A DNA stretch of 64,000 bases. Source: Pseudomonadota bacterium. GTDB taxonomy: Bacteria > Pseudomonadota > Alphaproteobacteria > Rhodospirillales > Magnetospirillaceae. Below are positions 56,525-64,000 of this stretch, piece after piece. How positions within the stretch are numbered: position 1 is the stretch's first letter; every line of letters begins with the position of its first letter. Where the stretch lies: the NCBI GenBank assembly GCA_023426365.1, contig JAFAAW010000052.1:18060-82059 (forward strand), written 5' to 3'. Under the pieces are notes generated by a model, which had not been told where the DNA came from, made no database searches, and saw nothing but the letters and a program-made list of their open reading frames with translations. Made by a program: the position numbers and the translations under genes.

Positions 56525-58102
56525 TTACTCCTCTGCCACCAGGGCTTCGGCGCTGGCGCGCCGCGCCGCACTCGCCGGCGGCTCGGGCGTGAGCGCCGGC
56601 CCCTTGCGGGCGTACTTGACCAGCAGGTAAAGGTCGATCACCAAAAGCGCGGAATAGAACACCACGAAGGCTGTCAGCGAGGTCCACACCTGGGTGGTGC
56701 TGATGGACGAGGCCGACAGGAAGGTGGGCAGCACGCCGTCGATGGTCCACGGCTGGCGGCCGTATTCGGCGACGAACCAGCCCAGCTCGTTGGCGATCCA
56801 GGGCAGGGGCAGGCTCAGCAGCGCCAGCCGCAGCAGCCAGCGGCGGTCGAAACGGCGCACCGTGCTGGTCCACAGGCAAAGCGCGAACAGCGTGATGAAC
56901 CAGAACCCGCACGCCACCATGCCGCGGAAGCTCCAGAACAGCGGCGCGACGCCGGGCACGGTGTCAAGGGCGGCGGCGCGGATCTGCTCCTCGGTGGCGG
57001 TGCGCGGGTCGTCCACATAGCGGCGCAGCAACAGCCCGTAGCCCAGGTCGCCGGCATGGCGTTCCAGCACCAGCCGGGCGGCGATGTCCTCGGGGTTGGC
57101 GCGCACCCGTTCCAGGGCGTCCAGGGCGACGATGCCGGTGCGCACGCGCATCTCGTTCTCGGCCACCAGTTCGCGGATGCCGGGCAGTTCCTCGCTGACC
57201 GAACGGGTCGCGATCAGGCCCAGCGCCCACGGGATCTGGATGGCGGCGCGGGTGGTCATGGTTTCCTGGTCGGGAAGGCCGAACAGGGTGAAGGCGGCGG
57301 GGGCCTCCTCGGTTTCCCACATGGCCTCGAGGGCGGCGATCTTCATCTCCTGGTGCCGCCCGGCCACATAGCCCGATTCGTCCCCCAGCACCACCGACGA
57401 CAGCGACGCCGCCATGCCGAAGGCGGCGGCGACGGCAAACGACCGCTTGGCGAAGTCCACATGCCGCCCGCGCAGCAGGAACCATGCGCTGATGGACAGC
57501 ACGAACATGGCGCCGGTCACATAGCCGCCGCTGACGGTGTGCACGAACTTGGCCTGGGCCACCGGATTGAAGATCACCTCGCCCAGGCTGGTCAGCTCCA
57601 TGCGCATGGTGACGGGGTTGAAGCCCGAGCCCACCGGGTTCTGCATCCAGCCGTTGGCGATCAGGATCCACAGCGCCGACAGCGACGACCCCAGCGCCAC
57701 CGCCCAGGTCACCGCCAGATGGGTGATCGGCCGCAGCCTTTCCCAGCCGAAGAAGAACAGGCCGACGAAGGTGCTTTCCAGAAAGAACGCGGTCAGCCCC
57801 TCGAGCGCCAGCGGCGCGCCGAAGATGTCGCCGACGAAATGGCTGTAATAGGCCCAGTTGGTGCCGAACTGGAACTCCATGGTGATGCCGGTGGCCACTC
57901 CCATGGCGAAGTTGATGCCGAACAGCTTCCCCCAGAACTTGGTCATGTCGCGCCACACGGTGCGGCCGGTCATCACCCACACGCTTTCCATGATCGCCAA
58001 CAGCCACGACAGGCCCAGCGTCAGCGGCACGAACAGGAAGTGGTACATGGCGGTCAACGCGAATTGCAGCCGCGAAAGCTGCACCACGTCCATCTCGGTC
58101 AT
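56525..58102 (-). CDS. cydA: cytochrome bd ubiquinol oxidase subunit I
   Basis: This 525-aa subunit carries the three hemes. Visible landmarks are the heme ligand His21 (TAMYHFLF), KFVHTVSGGYV near His186-equivalent, GRQPW in the C-terminal part, and a long Q-loop. The Q-loop holds QIPWALGLIATRSV and LGYGLLLRRYVDDP, as in E. coli CydA rather than the short-loop cyanide-insensitive type. Its start overlaps the cydP stop by four bases. The operon order is cydP-cydA-cydB-cydX. Confidence 0.96.
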   Translation of the reverse strand: MTEMDVVQLSRLQFALTAMYHFLFVPLTLGLSWLLAIMESVWVMTGRTVWRDMTKFWGKLFGINFAMGVATGITMEFQFGTNWAYYSHFVGDIFGAPLALEGLTAFFLESTFVGLFFFGWERLRPITHLAVTWAVALGSSLSALWILIANGWMQNPVGSGFNPVTMRMELTSLGEVIFNPVAQAKFVHTVSGGYVTGAMFVLSISAWFLLRGRHVDFAKRSFAVAAAFGMAASLSSVVLGDESGYVAGRHQEMKIAALEAMWETEEAPAAFTLFGLPDQETMTTRAAIQIPWALGLIATRSVSEELPGIRELVAENEMRVRTGIVALDALERVRANPEDIAARLVLERHAGDLGYGLLLRRYVDDPRTATEEQIRAAALDTVPGVAPLFWSFRGMVACGFWFITLFALCLWTSTVRRFDRRWLLRLALLSLPLPWIANELGWFVAEYGRQPWTIDGVLPTFLSASSISTTQVWTSLTAFVVFYSALLVIDLYLLVKYARKGPALTPEPPASAARRASAEALVAEE

Positions 58103-58257
58103 GGCCTGTCTCCCGGCAGCAGCGGCGGCGGCGAGGGTTCGGGGCGGTCGTCGGGGCCGAACAGCAGCAAACCGATGGCGATCAGCGCCAGCAGCTTGAG
58201 CAGCAGCGATGCGACGATCTCGGCCGCCAGGGTGCGGCGGGGCAGGCAGACGGGCAT
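58099..58257 (-). CDS. cydP: small membrane protein CydP
   Basis: This 52-aa protein has one membrane helix (VASLLLKLLALIAIGLLLF) after an RRTLAAE motif, matching the putative cytochrome oxidase small subunit CydP found ahead of cydAB in proteobacteria. It ends in a Pro-rich tail. Its stop overlaps the cydA start (ATGA). The promoter of the operon must lie in the 153 bp before 58411, shared with the divergent binding-protein gene. Confidence 0.75.
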   Translation of the reverse strand: MPVCLPRRTLAAEIVASLLLKLLALIAIGLLLFGPDDRPEPSPPPLLPGDRP

Positions 58258-58410
58258 GGGCGGCGTCTCCGAAATCGGACCGGGGTCATTGAAGGGCGAA
58301 AGCGGGCGCCGTGGGAAGCCAGCGGGCAGGGTAGGTGGCCGGGGTTTGCGGGGTAGCCCGTTCGTGCCATAAACAAAGCCGCACCACGCACAGGCCGGAA
58401 AGGGGATGCC

Positions 58411-59556
58411 ATGCTGTCGCGCCGGATGTTCTGTTCTTTGCTGGCCGCACTGACGGCGGCACCCGCAGGCGCGCAGGGATTGCGGGAATTCCGGCTGGGC
58501 GCGTTCTATTCCACCACCGGCACCTATGCCTTCATGGGCGACCCGGAAAAGAAGGCGCTGGAGATGCTGGTGGAGCGCACCAACGCCGACGGCGGCATCC
58601 TGGGCCGTCCCATCCGGCTGATCGGCTATGACGACGCCTCGGACCCCGACCGGGCCATGAGCGCGGTCAAGCGGCTGATCGACAATGACGGTGTGGACCT
58701 GATCATCGGCGGCTCGGGCACCCCCACCAGCATGGTGGTGCTGCCGCTGATCGAGCGCGCCGGTGTCCCCTATGTGTCCATGGGCGGCGGCGTCGGCATC
58801 ATCGAGCCGGTGCGCAAATGGACCTTCAAGGTGCCCCACACCGACCGCATGGGGGCGGAAAAGGTGCTGGCCGACCTCAAGCGCCGCGGGCTGACCCGGC
58901 TGGCGTTGCTGTCCGAGAATGTGGGCTTCGGCAGGTCGGGCCGCGATCAGGTGCTGGCGCTGGCGCCGTCCTGGGGCATCCAGGTGGTGGCCGACGAGAC
59001 CTATGGCCCCAAGGACCCCGACGTCACCCCGCAACTGACCCGCATCCGCTCAGACGCGGCGGTCGAGGCGCTGTTCGTGTTCGGCACCGGACAGGGGCCG
59101 GCGGTGGTGACCCGCAACATCCGTCAACTGGGCCTGACCCTGCCGGTCTACCAGTCGCACGGCGTGGCGTCCAAGGAGTTCTTGCGTCTGGTGGGCGGGG
59201 CGGCCGACGGCATGCGTCTGCCGGCCATGGCGCTGACGGTGGCCGACCAATTGCCGGCCGACGATCCGCAAAAGCCGGTGGCGCAGGCGTTCAAGGCGGC
59301 GTTCGAGGCGCGCTGGAAACAGGACGTCACCCATTTCGCCGGCCATGCCTATGACGCCTTCGCCATCGTGATGAATGCCATCCGCCGGGCGGGCACCACC
59401 GACCGCGCCGCCGTGCGCGACGCCATCGAGACCACCCGCGGCCTGGTCGGCACCGGCGGCATCTTCACCATGAGCGCCGGCGACCATCTCGGCCTGGACC
59501 TCGGCTCGTTCCACATGGTCGAGATCCGCAACGGCGATTGGGTGCTGGTGGACTGA
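58411..59556 (+). CDS. ABC transporter substrate-binding protein, branched-chain amino acid type (PBP1)
   Basis: This 381-aa protein has a signal sequence (MLSRRMFCSLLAALTAAPAGA) and a type I periplasmic binding fold of the LivJ/PBP1 family: RLGAFYSTTGTYAFMG, ERTNADGGILGRPIRL, and IIGGSGTPTSM for ligand contact. No permease or ATPase gene is adjacent, so it is an orphan receptor or works with a distant transporter. It may bind amino acids, amides or aromatic acids. A 14-bp hairpin follows. Confidence 0.9.
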   Translation: MLSRRMFCSLLAALTAAPAGAQGLREFRLGAFYSTTGTYAFMGDPEKKALEMLVERTNADGGILGRPIRLIGYDDASDPDRAMSAVKRLIDNDGVDLIIGGSGTPTSMVVLPLIERAGVPYVSMGGGVGIIEPVRKWTFKVPHTDRMGAEKVLADLKRRGLTRLALLSENVGFGRSGRDQVLALAPSWGIQVVADETYGPKDPDVTPQLTRIRSDAAVEALFVFGTGQGPAVVTRNIRQLGLTLPVYQSHGVASKEFLRLVGGAADGMRLPAMALTVADQLPADDPQKPVAQAFKAAFEARWKQDVTHFAGHAYDAFAIVMNAIRRAGTTDRAAVRDAIETTRGLVGTGGIFTMSAGDHLGLDLGSFHMVEIRNGDWVLVD

Positions 59557-59581
59557 GCGCGCGCGGCGCCCCGCAAACGAA

Positions 59582-59614
59582 AGGCGCGCCCCCGGGGGTC
59601 CCGGGGGCGCGCCT
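59582..59614. terminator. strong GC hairpin between convergent genes
   Basis: A perfect 14-bp stem (AGGCGCGCCCCCGG and its complement) with a 5-nt loop is flanked by GAAA/GGAAA on either side. There is no long T-run. Confidence 0.6.
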
Positions 59615-59624
59615 GGAAAGACGT

Positions 59625-59670
59625 CGCCTCAGTAGGCGCGGTTGATCACGCCTCAGTAGGCGCGGTCGAT
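59625..59670. repeat. 24-bp tandem duplication at the ispB 3' end
   Basis: CGCCTCAGTAGGCGCGGT and four more bases occur at 59625-59646 and again at 59649-59670, differing by one base (TTGAT/TCGAT). The second copy holds the ispB stop codon and the last residues DRAY. The first is downstream and would read NRAY-stop. Confidence 0.85.
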
Positions 59671-60672
59671 GCAGAAATCGATGACCTCGATCATGGCCTG
59701 CTTGAGCGGGCCATCGGGGAAGATGCCCAGCGCGTCGCGGGCCACCTTGCCGTAATGGCGGGCGCGCTCGATGGTGTCATCCAGCGAGCCGTGCTTTTCC
59801 ATCAGGGCGATGGCGTGCTCCAGGTCGCCGTCCTGCTGTTCCAGGCGCTCGACGGTGCGGCGCCAGAACTCGCGCTCCTCGTCGTCGCCGCGGCGGAAGG
59901 CCAGGATGATCGGCAGGGTGATCTTGCCCTCGCGGAAATCGTCGCCCACGGTCTTGCCCAGCACCGCCTGCTTGGCGGAATAATCCAGCACATCGTCGAT
60001 GAGCTGGAAGGCGATGCCAAGGTTGAGGCCGTAGGAATCCAGCGCGTCTTCCTCGACCTTGGGGCGGTCGGCCACCACCGCGCCGATGCGGCAGGCGGCG
60101 GCGAACAGCGCCGCGGTCTTCGAGCGGATGACTTCCAGATAGGCGTCTTCGCTGGTTTCGGTGTCGTTGGCGGTGATCAGTTGCAGCACCTCGCCCTCGG
60201 CGATGACCGACGAGGCGCGCGACAGGATGGCCAGAACCGGCAGCGATCCGTCCTCGACCATCAGTTCGAACGAGCGCGAGAACAGGAAATCGCCCACCAG
60301 CACGCTGGGCTTGTTGCCGAACAGCGCATTGGCCGAGGCCTGGCCGCGCCGCAATTCGGATTCGTCCACCACGTCGTCGTGCAGCAAGGTGGCGGTGTGG
60401 ATGAATTCCACGCACGCGGCCAGCTTGATGTGGCGTTCGCCGGTGTGGCCGGCCAGCCGGGCCGAGGCCAGCGTCAGCACCGGCCGCAGCCGCTTGCCGC
60501 CGGCGGCGATGATGTGGCCGGCCAGTTGGGGGATCAGCTCGACCGGGCTGTGCATGCGATCGACGATCTGGCGGTTGACCTTTTCCAGGTCATCTTTGAC
60601 CAGGGACACCAAGGTATCGAAGCTCTTGGCCTTCTTGCCCCGCTCGTCGTCCAGACTCACCACGATTGCCAC
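59653..60672 (-). CDS. ispB: polyprenyl diphosphate synthase (ubiquinone side chain)
   Basis: This 339-aa all-helical trans-prenyltransferase has the first Asp-rich motif LLHDDVVDES and the second IDDVLDY. GGKRLRP for isoprenoid binding and QLITANDTE are also present. It builds the octa- to decaprenyl chain of ubiquinone. I chose the GTG at 60672 because AAGGAG lies 8 bases upstream; an ATG at 60723 would add 17 non-conserved residues. It is divergent from trmN6, a common arrangement in alphaproteobacteria. The stop lies within a 24-bp tandem duplication. Confidence 0.93.
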   Translation of the reverse strand: MAIVVSLDDERGKKAKSFDTLVSLVKDDLEKVNRQIVDRMHSPVELIPQLAGHIIAAGGKRLRPVLTLASARLAGHTGERHIKLAACVEFIHTATLLHDDVVDESELRRGQASANALFGNKPSVLVGDFLFSRSFELMVEDGSLPVLAILSRASSVIAEGEVLQLITANDTETSEDAYLEVIRSKTAALFAAACRIGAVVADRPKVEEDALDSYGLNLGIAFQLIDDVLDYSAKQAVLGKTVGDDFREGKITLPIILAFRRGDDEEREFWRRTVERLEQQDGDLEHAIALMEKHGSLDDTIERARHYGKVARDALGIFPDGPLKQAMIEVIDFCIDRAY

Positions 60673-60787
60673 TGCGCACACTCCTTCGATGCGGAACTTA
60701 CCCCTGTCCGCGCGCACGAACATAGTGTTGCGGCGGAAACTCGGTCAAGCTTACATCCACCACCGTTGCCGTGTTCGAGGAGCCATC

Positions 60788-61537
60788 ATGCTTGCGGATG
60801 AGGATTTTGCCACCACCGAGGACCATTTCCTTGGCGGCCGTCTGGTCATCCGCCAGCCGAAGGACGGCTATCGCGCCGGCTCCGATCCCATGTTCCTGGC
60901 CGCTGCCGTGCCGGCGCGGGCGGGCGAGGCGGTGCTGGACCTGGGCTGCGGCGTCGGCACCGCATCGCTGTGCCTGCTGGCGCGGGTGGAGGGCGTGCGG
61001 GCGGTGGGGCTGGAATTGCAGCCCGGGTTGGCCGGGCTGGCGCGCGCCAACGCGGCGGCCAACGGCTTTGCCGGGCGTTTCCAGGTGGTCGCGGGCTGCC
61101 TGACGGAACCGCCCGAGGGCGCGCCCTATCACCATTTCGACCATGTGATCACCAATCCGCCCTGGTACGAGCCGGGCACCATCCGCCCGCCCTCGGCCCA
61201 AAGCAAGGCGATCGGCCACATGGAGGAGGTGGAGCTGGCGCAATGGCTGAAACAGGCGGTGCGCTTCCTCAAGCCCAAGGGGCGCCTGTTCGTGGTGCAC
61301 CGCGCCGACCGCCTTGGCGACATCCTGGCCGGCTTGCATCCGCTGAAGGTGGGCGAGGTCAGGGTGTTCCCGCTGTGGCCCAAGGCCGGCAAGGCCGCCA
61401 CCCGCGTGGTGGTGGCGGCCCGCAAGGACGCGAAAACGCCGCTGGAGGTGCAGCCCGGCCTGCTGCTGCACCATCCGGATGGCGGCTACACGGACAAGGC
61501 CGACGCCATCCTGCGCCACGGGGCGGCGCTGTTCTAG
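60788..61537 (+). CDS. trmN6: tRNA1(Val) (adenine37-N6)-methyltransferase-like protein
   Basis: This 249-aa class I SAM methyltransferase has LDLGCGVGTASL (motif I) and VITNPPWYEPG, the NPPW/Y signature of N6-adenine or glutamine methyltransferases. RLVIRQPKDGYRAGSDPMFLA near residue 18 is the TrmN6/YfiC-family start. The ATG at 60788 has GAGGAG upstream. It is divergent from ispB and followed by an S49 peptidase after 56 bp. Confidence 0.88.
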   Translation: MLADEDFATTEDHFLGGRLVIRQPKDGYRAGSDPMFLAAAVPARAGEAVLDLGCGVGTASLCLLARVEGVRAVGLELQPGLAGLARANAAANGFAGRFQVVAGCLTEPPEGAPYHHFDHVITNPPWYEPGTIRPPSAQSKAIGHMEEVELAQWLKQAVRFLKPKGRLFVVHRADRLGDILAGLHPLKVGEVRVFPLWPKAGKAATRVVVAARKDAKTPLEVQPGLLLHHPDGGYTDKADAILRHGAALF

Positions 61538-61593
61538 GCGTCCTGGGCCGAAAGGATGCTTGTGCGCGCCGGTGCCGGGCTTATGTTTGGGGC

Positions 61594-62433
61594 ATGGATA
61601 TCGGCGATTTCTTCTCGAACGCGGTCGAGCGCGTCACCAACCCGCCGCCGCTGGTCAGCGTGGTGCGGCTGGCGGGGCTGATCGCGGCCGGCGGCGGCAT
61701 GGTGCGCGGCGGGCTGAACCTTGCCAACCAGGCCGGCGTGCTGCGTTCGGCCTTCGCCCCGCGCCGGCTGGCGGCGGTGGCGCTGGTGGTCAATTCGCCC
61801 GGCGGCTCGCCGGTGCAAAGCGCGCTGATCGCCAAGCGCATCCGCGACCACGCCGCCGAACGCAAGGTGCCGGTCGTCGCCTTCGTCGAGGATGTGGCCG
61901 CGTCGGGCGGCTATTGGCTGGCGGCGGCGGCGGACGAGATCTACGCCGATCCCGCCTCCATCGTCGGCTCCATCGGCGTGGTGTCGGCGGGGTTCGGCTT
62001 TGTCGAGGCGTTGCAGCGCCTGGGCATTGAACGCCGCGTCCACACCCAGGGCGAACGCAAGCGCATGCTGGACCCCTTCATGCCGGAACGGCCCGAAGAC
62101 GTGGCGCGGCTGGAATCGTTGCAGGCCGACATCCACGCCGGTTTCAAGGACTGGGTGCGCGATCGCCGAGCCGGCAAGCTGGTGGGCGAGGAAAGCGCCC
62201 TGTTCAACGGCGACATCTGGACCGGGCGGCAGGCGCTGACCCTGGGTCTGGTGGACGGGCTGGGGGATCTGCGCGGCACCATGCGCGCCCGCTTCGGCGA
62301 CAAGGTGCGGCTGCGGCTGGTGGGCGGCCGGCGTCCGCCCTGGGCGCGGCTTCTGGGGCCGCGCAGCGGATTGGCGCCCGATCTGCTGGCGGCGGTCGAG
62401 GAACGGCTGGCCTGGGGGCGCTGGGGCCTTTGA
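61594..62433 (+). CDS. S49 family serine peptidase (SppA/SohB-like)
   Basis: This 279-aa peptidase has a partly hydrophobic N-terminus without a clear cleavage site. VVNSPGGSPVQSALI is the family's oxyanion-hole region, and EDVAASGGYWLAA contains the nucleophilic serine. The likely catalytic lysine is in QGERKRMLDPF. Signal-peptide peptidases of this family cleave membrane-embedded peptides. The short length fits the single-domain SohB/SppA36 class. The start ATG at 61594 gives MDIGDFFSNAVERV. Confidence 0.9.
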   Translation: MDIGDFFSNAVERVTNPPPLVSVVRLAGLIAAGGGMVRGGLNLANQAGVLRSAFAPRRLAAVALVVNSPGGSPVQSALIAKRIRDHAAERKVPVVAFVEDVAASGGYWLAAAADEIYADPASIVGSIGVVSAGFGFVEALQRLGIERRVHTQGERKRMLDPFMPERPEDVARLESLQADIHAGFKDWVRDRRAGKLVGEESALFNGDIWTGRQALTLGLVDGLGDLRGTMRARFGDKVRLRLVGGRRPPWARLLGPRSGLAPDLLAAVEERLAWGRWGL

Positions 62434-62870
62434 TCGGACGCGTGAACGGGCAGTCCTGTTCCGTCCAAAGCCGCAACCGACAATTCCATAATGGCCTCGA
62501 TGCGAGCCAAGAACGCCCCCGTGTGTAGAGGCGTCGCTGGGGGGGGCTTGCGGCGTCCCCAACGGCCTCCGCGCGGACTGGGGCCGCGCGGATGCCCGTC
62601 GCCCAAGCTGCTCGGGCGTCAGGCCGGGTAATTGGCAAGTAAAATGCTCCTTACGGCCGCCTTTGATCTTTGGAGGACGACCCGGGTGTGTATTTTCATC
62701 GGGTCATGACCTTACTGGTCCGGCTGATCATCTTGACCCGATCAAAAAAATCGGGCGTATGGATGGCATTAGTTGGATCGCCACTTTTGAATATGTCGGG
62801 GATTGATTATCATGCATTCACTGGGGTTGGGGATGGCCCAGCCCCTGTTTATGCAAAGGGAGGGGGAATT
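62434..62870. other. 437-bp gap with no convincing gene
   Basis: The minus strand of about 62434-62690 shows short stretches that look coding in different frames (for example GAFLARIEAIMELSVAA), possibly a decayed gene or transposase remnant, but nothing continuous. The part from 62700 to 62870 is AT-richer and contains a small hairpin CCCGAT...ATCGGG with an A-rich loop near 62740. It must hold the promoter for the gene at 62871. Confidence 0.35.
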
Positions 62871-63230
62871 TTGCGCAAGATCGCATTGCTGGCCGCGCTG
62901 TTCGCCGGTGTCGCCACCGGGGCTTTGGCCCAGGGCAAGCAGGATTTCAATCTGGTCAACAAGACCGGCTACACGATCGATCAGGTCTACGTGGCTCCCA
63001 GCCACAGCGATGAGTGGGAAGAGGATGTTTTGGGCGAAGACCAATTGCCCAACGGCCGCTCGGTCCAAATCCGCTTCAGCCGCGCCGCCAAGACCTGCAA
63101 GTGGGATCTGAAGGTGGTCTACGCCGACTCGGACACCGCCGAATGGCAAGAGTTCGACCTGTGCACCACGTCGAAGATCATCATCAAGTATGACCGCAAG
63201 AGCGGCGAAACCTCGGCTGAATACGAGTGA
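62871..63230 (+). CDS. secreted hypothetical protein with TTG start
   Basis: This 119-aa protein has a signal peptide (RKIALLAALFAGVATGALAQ) and a mature domain with FNLVNKTGYTIDQVYVAPS, DVLGEDQLPNGRSVQIRF and a C-terminal LCTTSKIIIKYD. It has two cysteines about 34 residues apart (CKWDL and LCTT). Related small secreted proteins are common in alphaproteobacteria, function unknown. The TTG start was chosen because GGGAGGGGG lies 5 bases upstream; no in-frame ATG is suitably placed. Confidence 0.75.
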   Translation: MRKIALLAALFAGVATGALAQGKQDFNLVNKTGYTIDQVYVAPSHSDEWEEDVLGEDQLPNGRSVQIRFSRAAKTCKWDLKVVYADSDTAEWQEFDLCTTSKIIIKYDRKSGETSAEYE

Positions 63231-63240
63231 TGTGAAAATC

Positions 63241-63284
63241 GGGGCGGCGGCGATCTGTCGCGATACGGTGCAAGCCGCCGCCCC
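63241..63284 (+). terminator. hairpin after the secreted protein gene
   Basis: An 11-bp stem GGGGCGGCGGC / GCCGCCGCCCC with a 22-nt loop lies 11 bp past the stop. No T-run follows. Confidence 0.45.
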
Positions 63285-63365
63285 GTCTCCCCGTGTCGTG
63301 GCTTGCGTATGCTTTGGCAGCGTATGGCCATTCCACGGGCTCTGGCCCCAGGGCCAGGATATCCG

Positions 63366-63494
63366 GAGCCGTTTCCGCCCAAGCGGAAACAGCCCTGGTG
63401 CCCGCCGATGGCCCCTCTTGCGGGGGCGGCTCAGGCACCGTGCGGGTTTGCCGCATTTCTCGCCCTGACCGCGTCAGAGGGCGAAATGCCTTAG
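63366..63494. repeat. dispersed intergenic repeat, copy B
   Basis: It starts GAGCCGTTTCCG...GCGGAAAC, continues through GGCTCAGGCACCG, and ends at GCCTTAG, which holds the stop codon of the minus-strand gene at 63491. Length and order of blocks match copy A at 43514-43644. Confidence 0.7.
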
Positions 63495-63802
63495 CCCCGC
63501 TCCGCATCGGATCGGGTGGCCTGGAATTCCTGTGAATCGCGCAATTGCTGCTGTTCGGGGCTGAGCGTGGCGGGCGCGGCGGCCTTCCTGCGCCGGCCGA
63601 CCACGGCGCCGACGGCCAGGAACACCCCGCCCCCCAAGGCGATCAGCAATCCGCCCAGGGCCATCACTCCCATCAGAACCTGGATGGACGCGTCCGCATC
63701 CGCCATCAGCGCCGCGCCGCCCAGGCTCACGCCGGCCAGGATGATGGCAAGGCCCACCAGTTTCAGCAGGCAGGACGAACCGGACCGGATGCTCGCGCTC
63801 AT
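63491..63802 (-). CDS. small two-helix membrane protein
   Basis: This 103-aa protein has two hydrophobic segments (about 12-32 and 42-67) and a hydrophilic, Gln/Arg-rich C-terminus. The ATG at 63802 (MSASIRSGSSCLLK) has GAGGAA 4 bases upstream. The family is unknown. It is divergent from the partial gene at the right edge, with 153 bp between starts. Confidence 0.65.
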   Translation of the reverse strand: MSASIRSGSSCLLKLVGLAIILAGVSLGGAALMADADASIQVLMGVMALGGLLIALGGGVFLAVGAVVGRRRKAAAPATLSPEQQQLRDSQEFQATRSDAERG

Positions 63803-63955
63803 GGTTCCTCGATCTGGGCTGTATCTGGGGTGGAACAGTATCTGTGAAAAATCGCGCCCACAATAGCCGTATTCGCTGCAAGCCGGAAGCGGGCGTGGGC
63901 GCCGTGGGGGCAAGCCCATTGACCACGCCGGGGGGCGGGGTCCACACTTGCGGCC

Positions 63956-64000
63956 ATGTTCACCAAGTTCCTGCTGACCGTTGCGGTCATCGCCATCATC
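63956..64000 (+). CDS. start of a membrane or secreted protein, truncated by the window
   Basis: Only 15 codons are visible: MFTKFLLTVAVIAII. The hydrophobic start suggests a membrane anchor or signal peptide. No strong ribosome site is seen. Confidence 0.4.
   Translation, partial: MFTKFLLTVAVIAII

Noticed and set aside
62805..62830. Fur or FNR box near TTGATTATCAT
   Set aside because: Only half of either consensus is present, without the second arm.
63293..63535. 80-aa plus-strand ORF across the repeat at 63.4 kb
   Set aside because: It lies inside a non-coding dispersed repeat and overlaps the 3' end of the opposite gene.

Overview
The window is high-GC, densely packed chromosomal DNA from an alphaproteobacterium. 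A GapR/DUF2312 gene, the mix of sulfur-assimilation, cytochrome bd and Group 3b-type [NiFe] hydrogenase genes, and the histidine kinase repertoire suggest a metabolically versatile Rhodospirillaceae member, most likely Magnetospirillum-like. That placement is an inference from gene content; no rRNA or marker gene fixes it. I see no phage, complete insertion sequence, CRISPR array, tRNA or rRNA.

Layout. 1-6.4 kb: the tail of an EpmB-like aminomutase, a secreted protein, EF-P, an inositol-monophosphatase-family enzyme, a Pro/Ala-rich OmpA-like protein, and a MotA-like/MotB-OmpA-like pair. 6.4-12.3 kb, mostly minus strand: a NicO nickel/cobalt exporter with a DUF1007 partner, a MetC-type lyase, an entericidin-like lipoprotein, a mercaptopyruvate sulfurtransferase, a cysteine synthase and a Nudix hydrolase. 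12.4-18.4 kb: OsmC, an esterase, a DUF2087 protein, a ParA/CopD-like pair, a GT39-type membrane glycosyltransferase preceded by an apparently frameshifted ORF, and UppP. 18.9-22.9 kb: the acetate symporter pair YjcH-ActP, divergent from a CBS-DUF294 protein.

22.9-30.7 kb is signalling-rich: two sister single-domain response regulators, GapR, a PAS kinase, folK-folB, and a LuxR regulator with its hybrid kinase. 30.9-34 kb holds envelope genes: a secreted protein, an M15/DUF882 peptidase and an L,D-transpeptidase. 34.2-41.7 kb is the assimilatory sulfate-reduction block: rhodanese, divergent from cysI-cysH-cysD-cysNC, then a glutathione reductase. The first four cys genes are nearly all coupled by overlapping stop/start codons.

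43.6-51.5 kb is the hydrogenase region. An Rrf2 regulator is divergent from a five-gene operon: a 4Fe-4S subunit, a stand-alone cyclic-nucleotide-binding protein, a diaphorase subunit, the small subunit and the large subunit. Beyond a convergent NRAMP transporter lie an HExxH protein resembling the EF-P hydroxylase EpmC and the maturation protease, coupled by ATGA. 51.6-59.6 kb: an Old Yellow Enzyme, an M48 protease, small membrane proteins, the cydP-cydA-cydB-cydX bd oxidase operon and an orphan amino-acid-type binding protein. 59.6-64 kb: polyprenyl diphosphate synthase, TrmN6, an S49 peptidase, and small secreted or membrane proteins.

How the genes work together: much of the window concerns sulfur (APS reduction, cysteine synthesis, sulfur transfer, thiol redox) and low-oxygen energy metabolism (hydrogenase, bd oxidase, acetate uptake). 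The features most worth a second look are the palindrome between the Rrf2 gene and the hydrogenase operon, the EpmC-like gene coupled to the hydrogenase protease in a window that also carries an EpmB-like gene and efp, the frameshifted ORF at 17.3 kb, and a pair of related ~130-bp repeats that run into stop codons.
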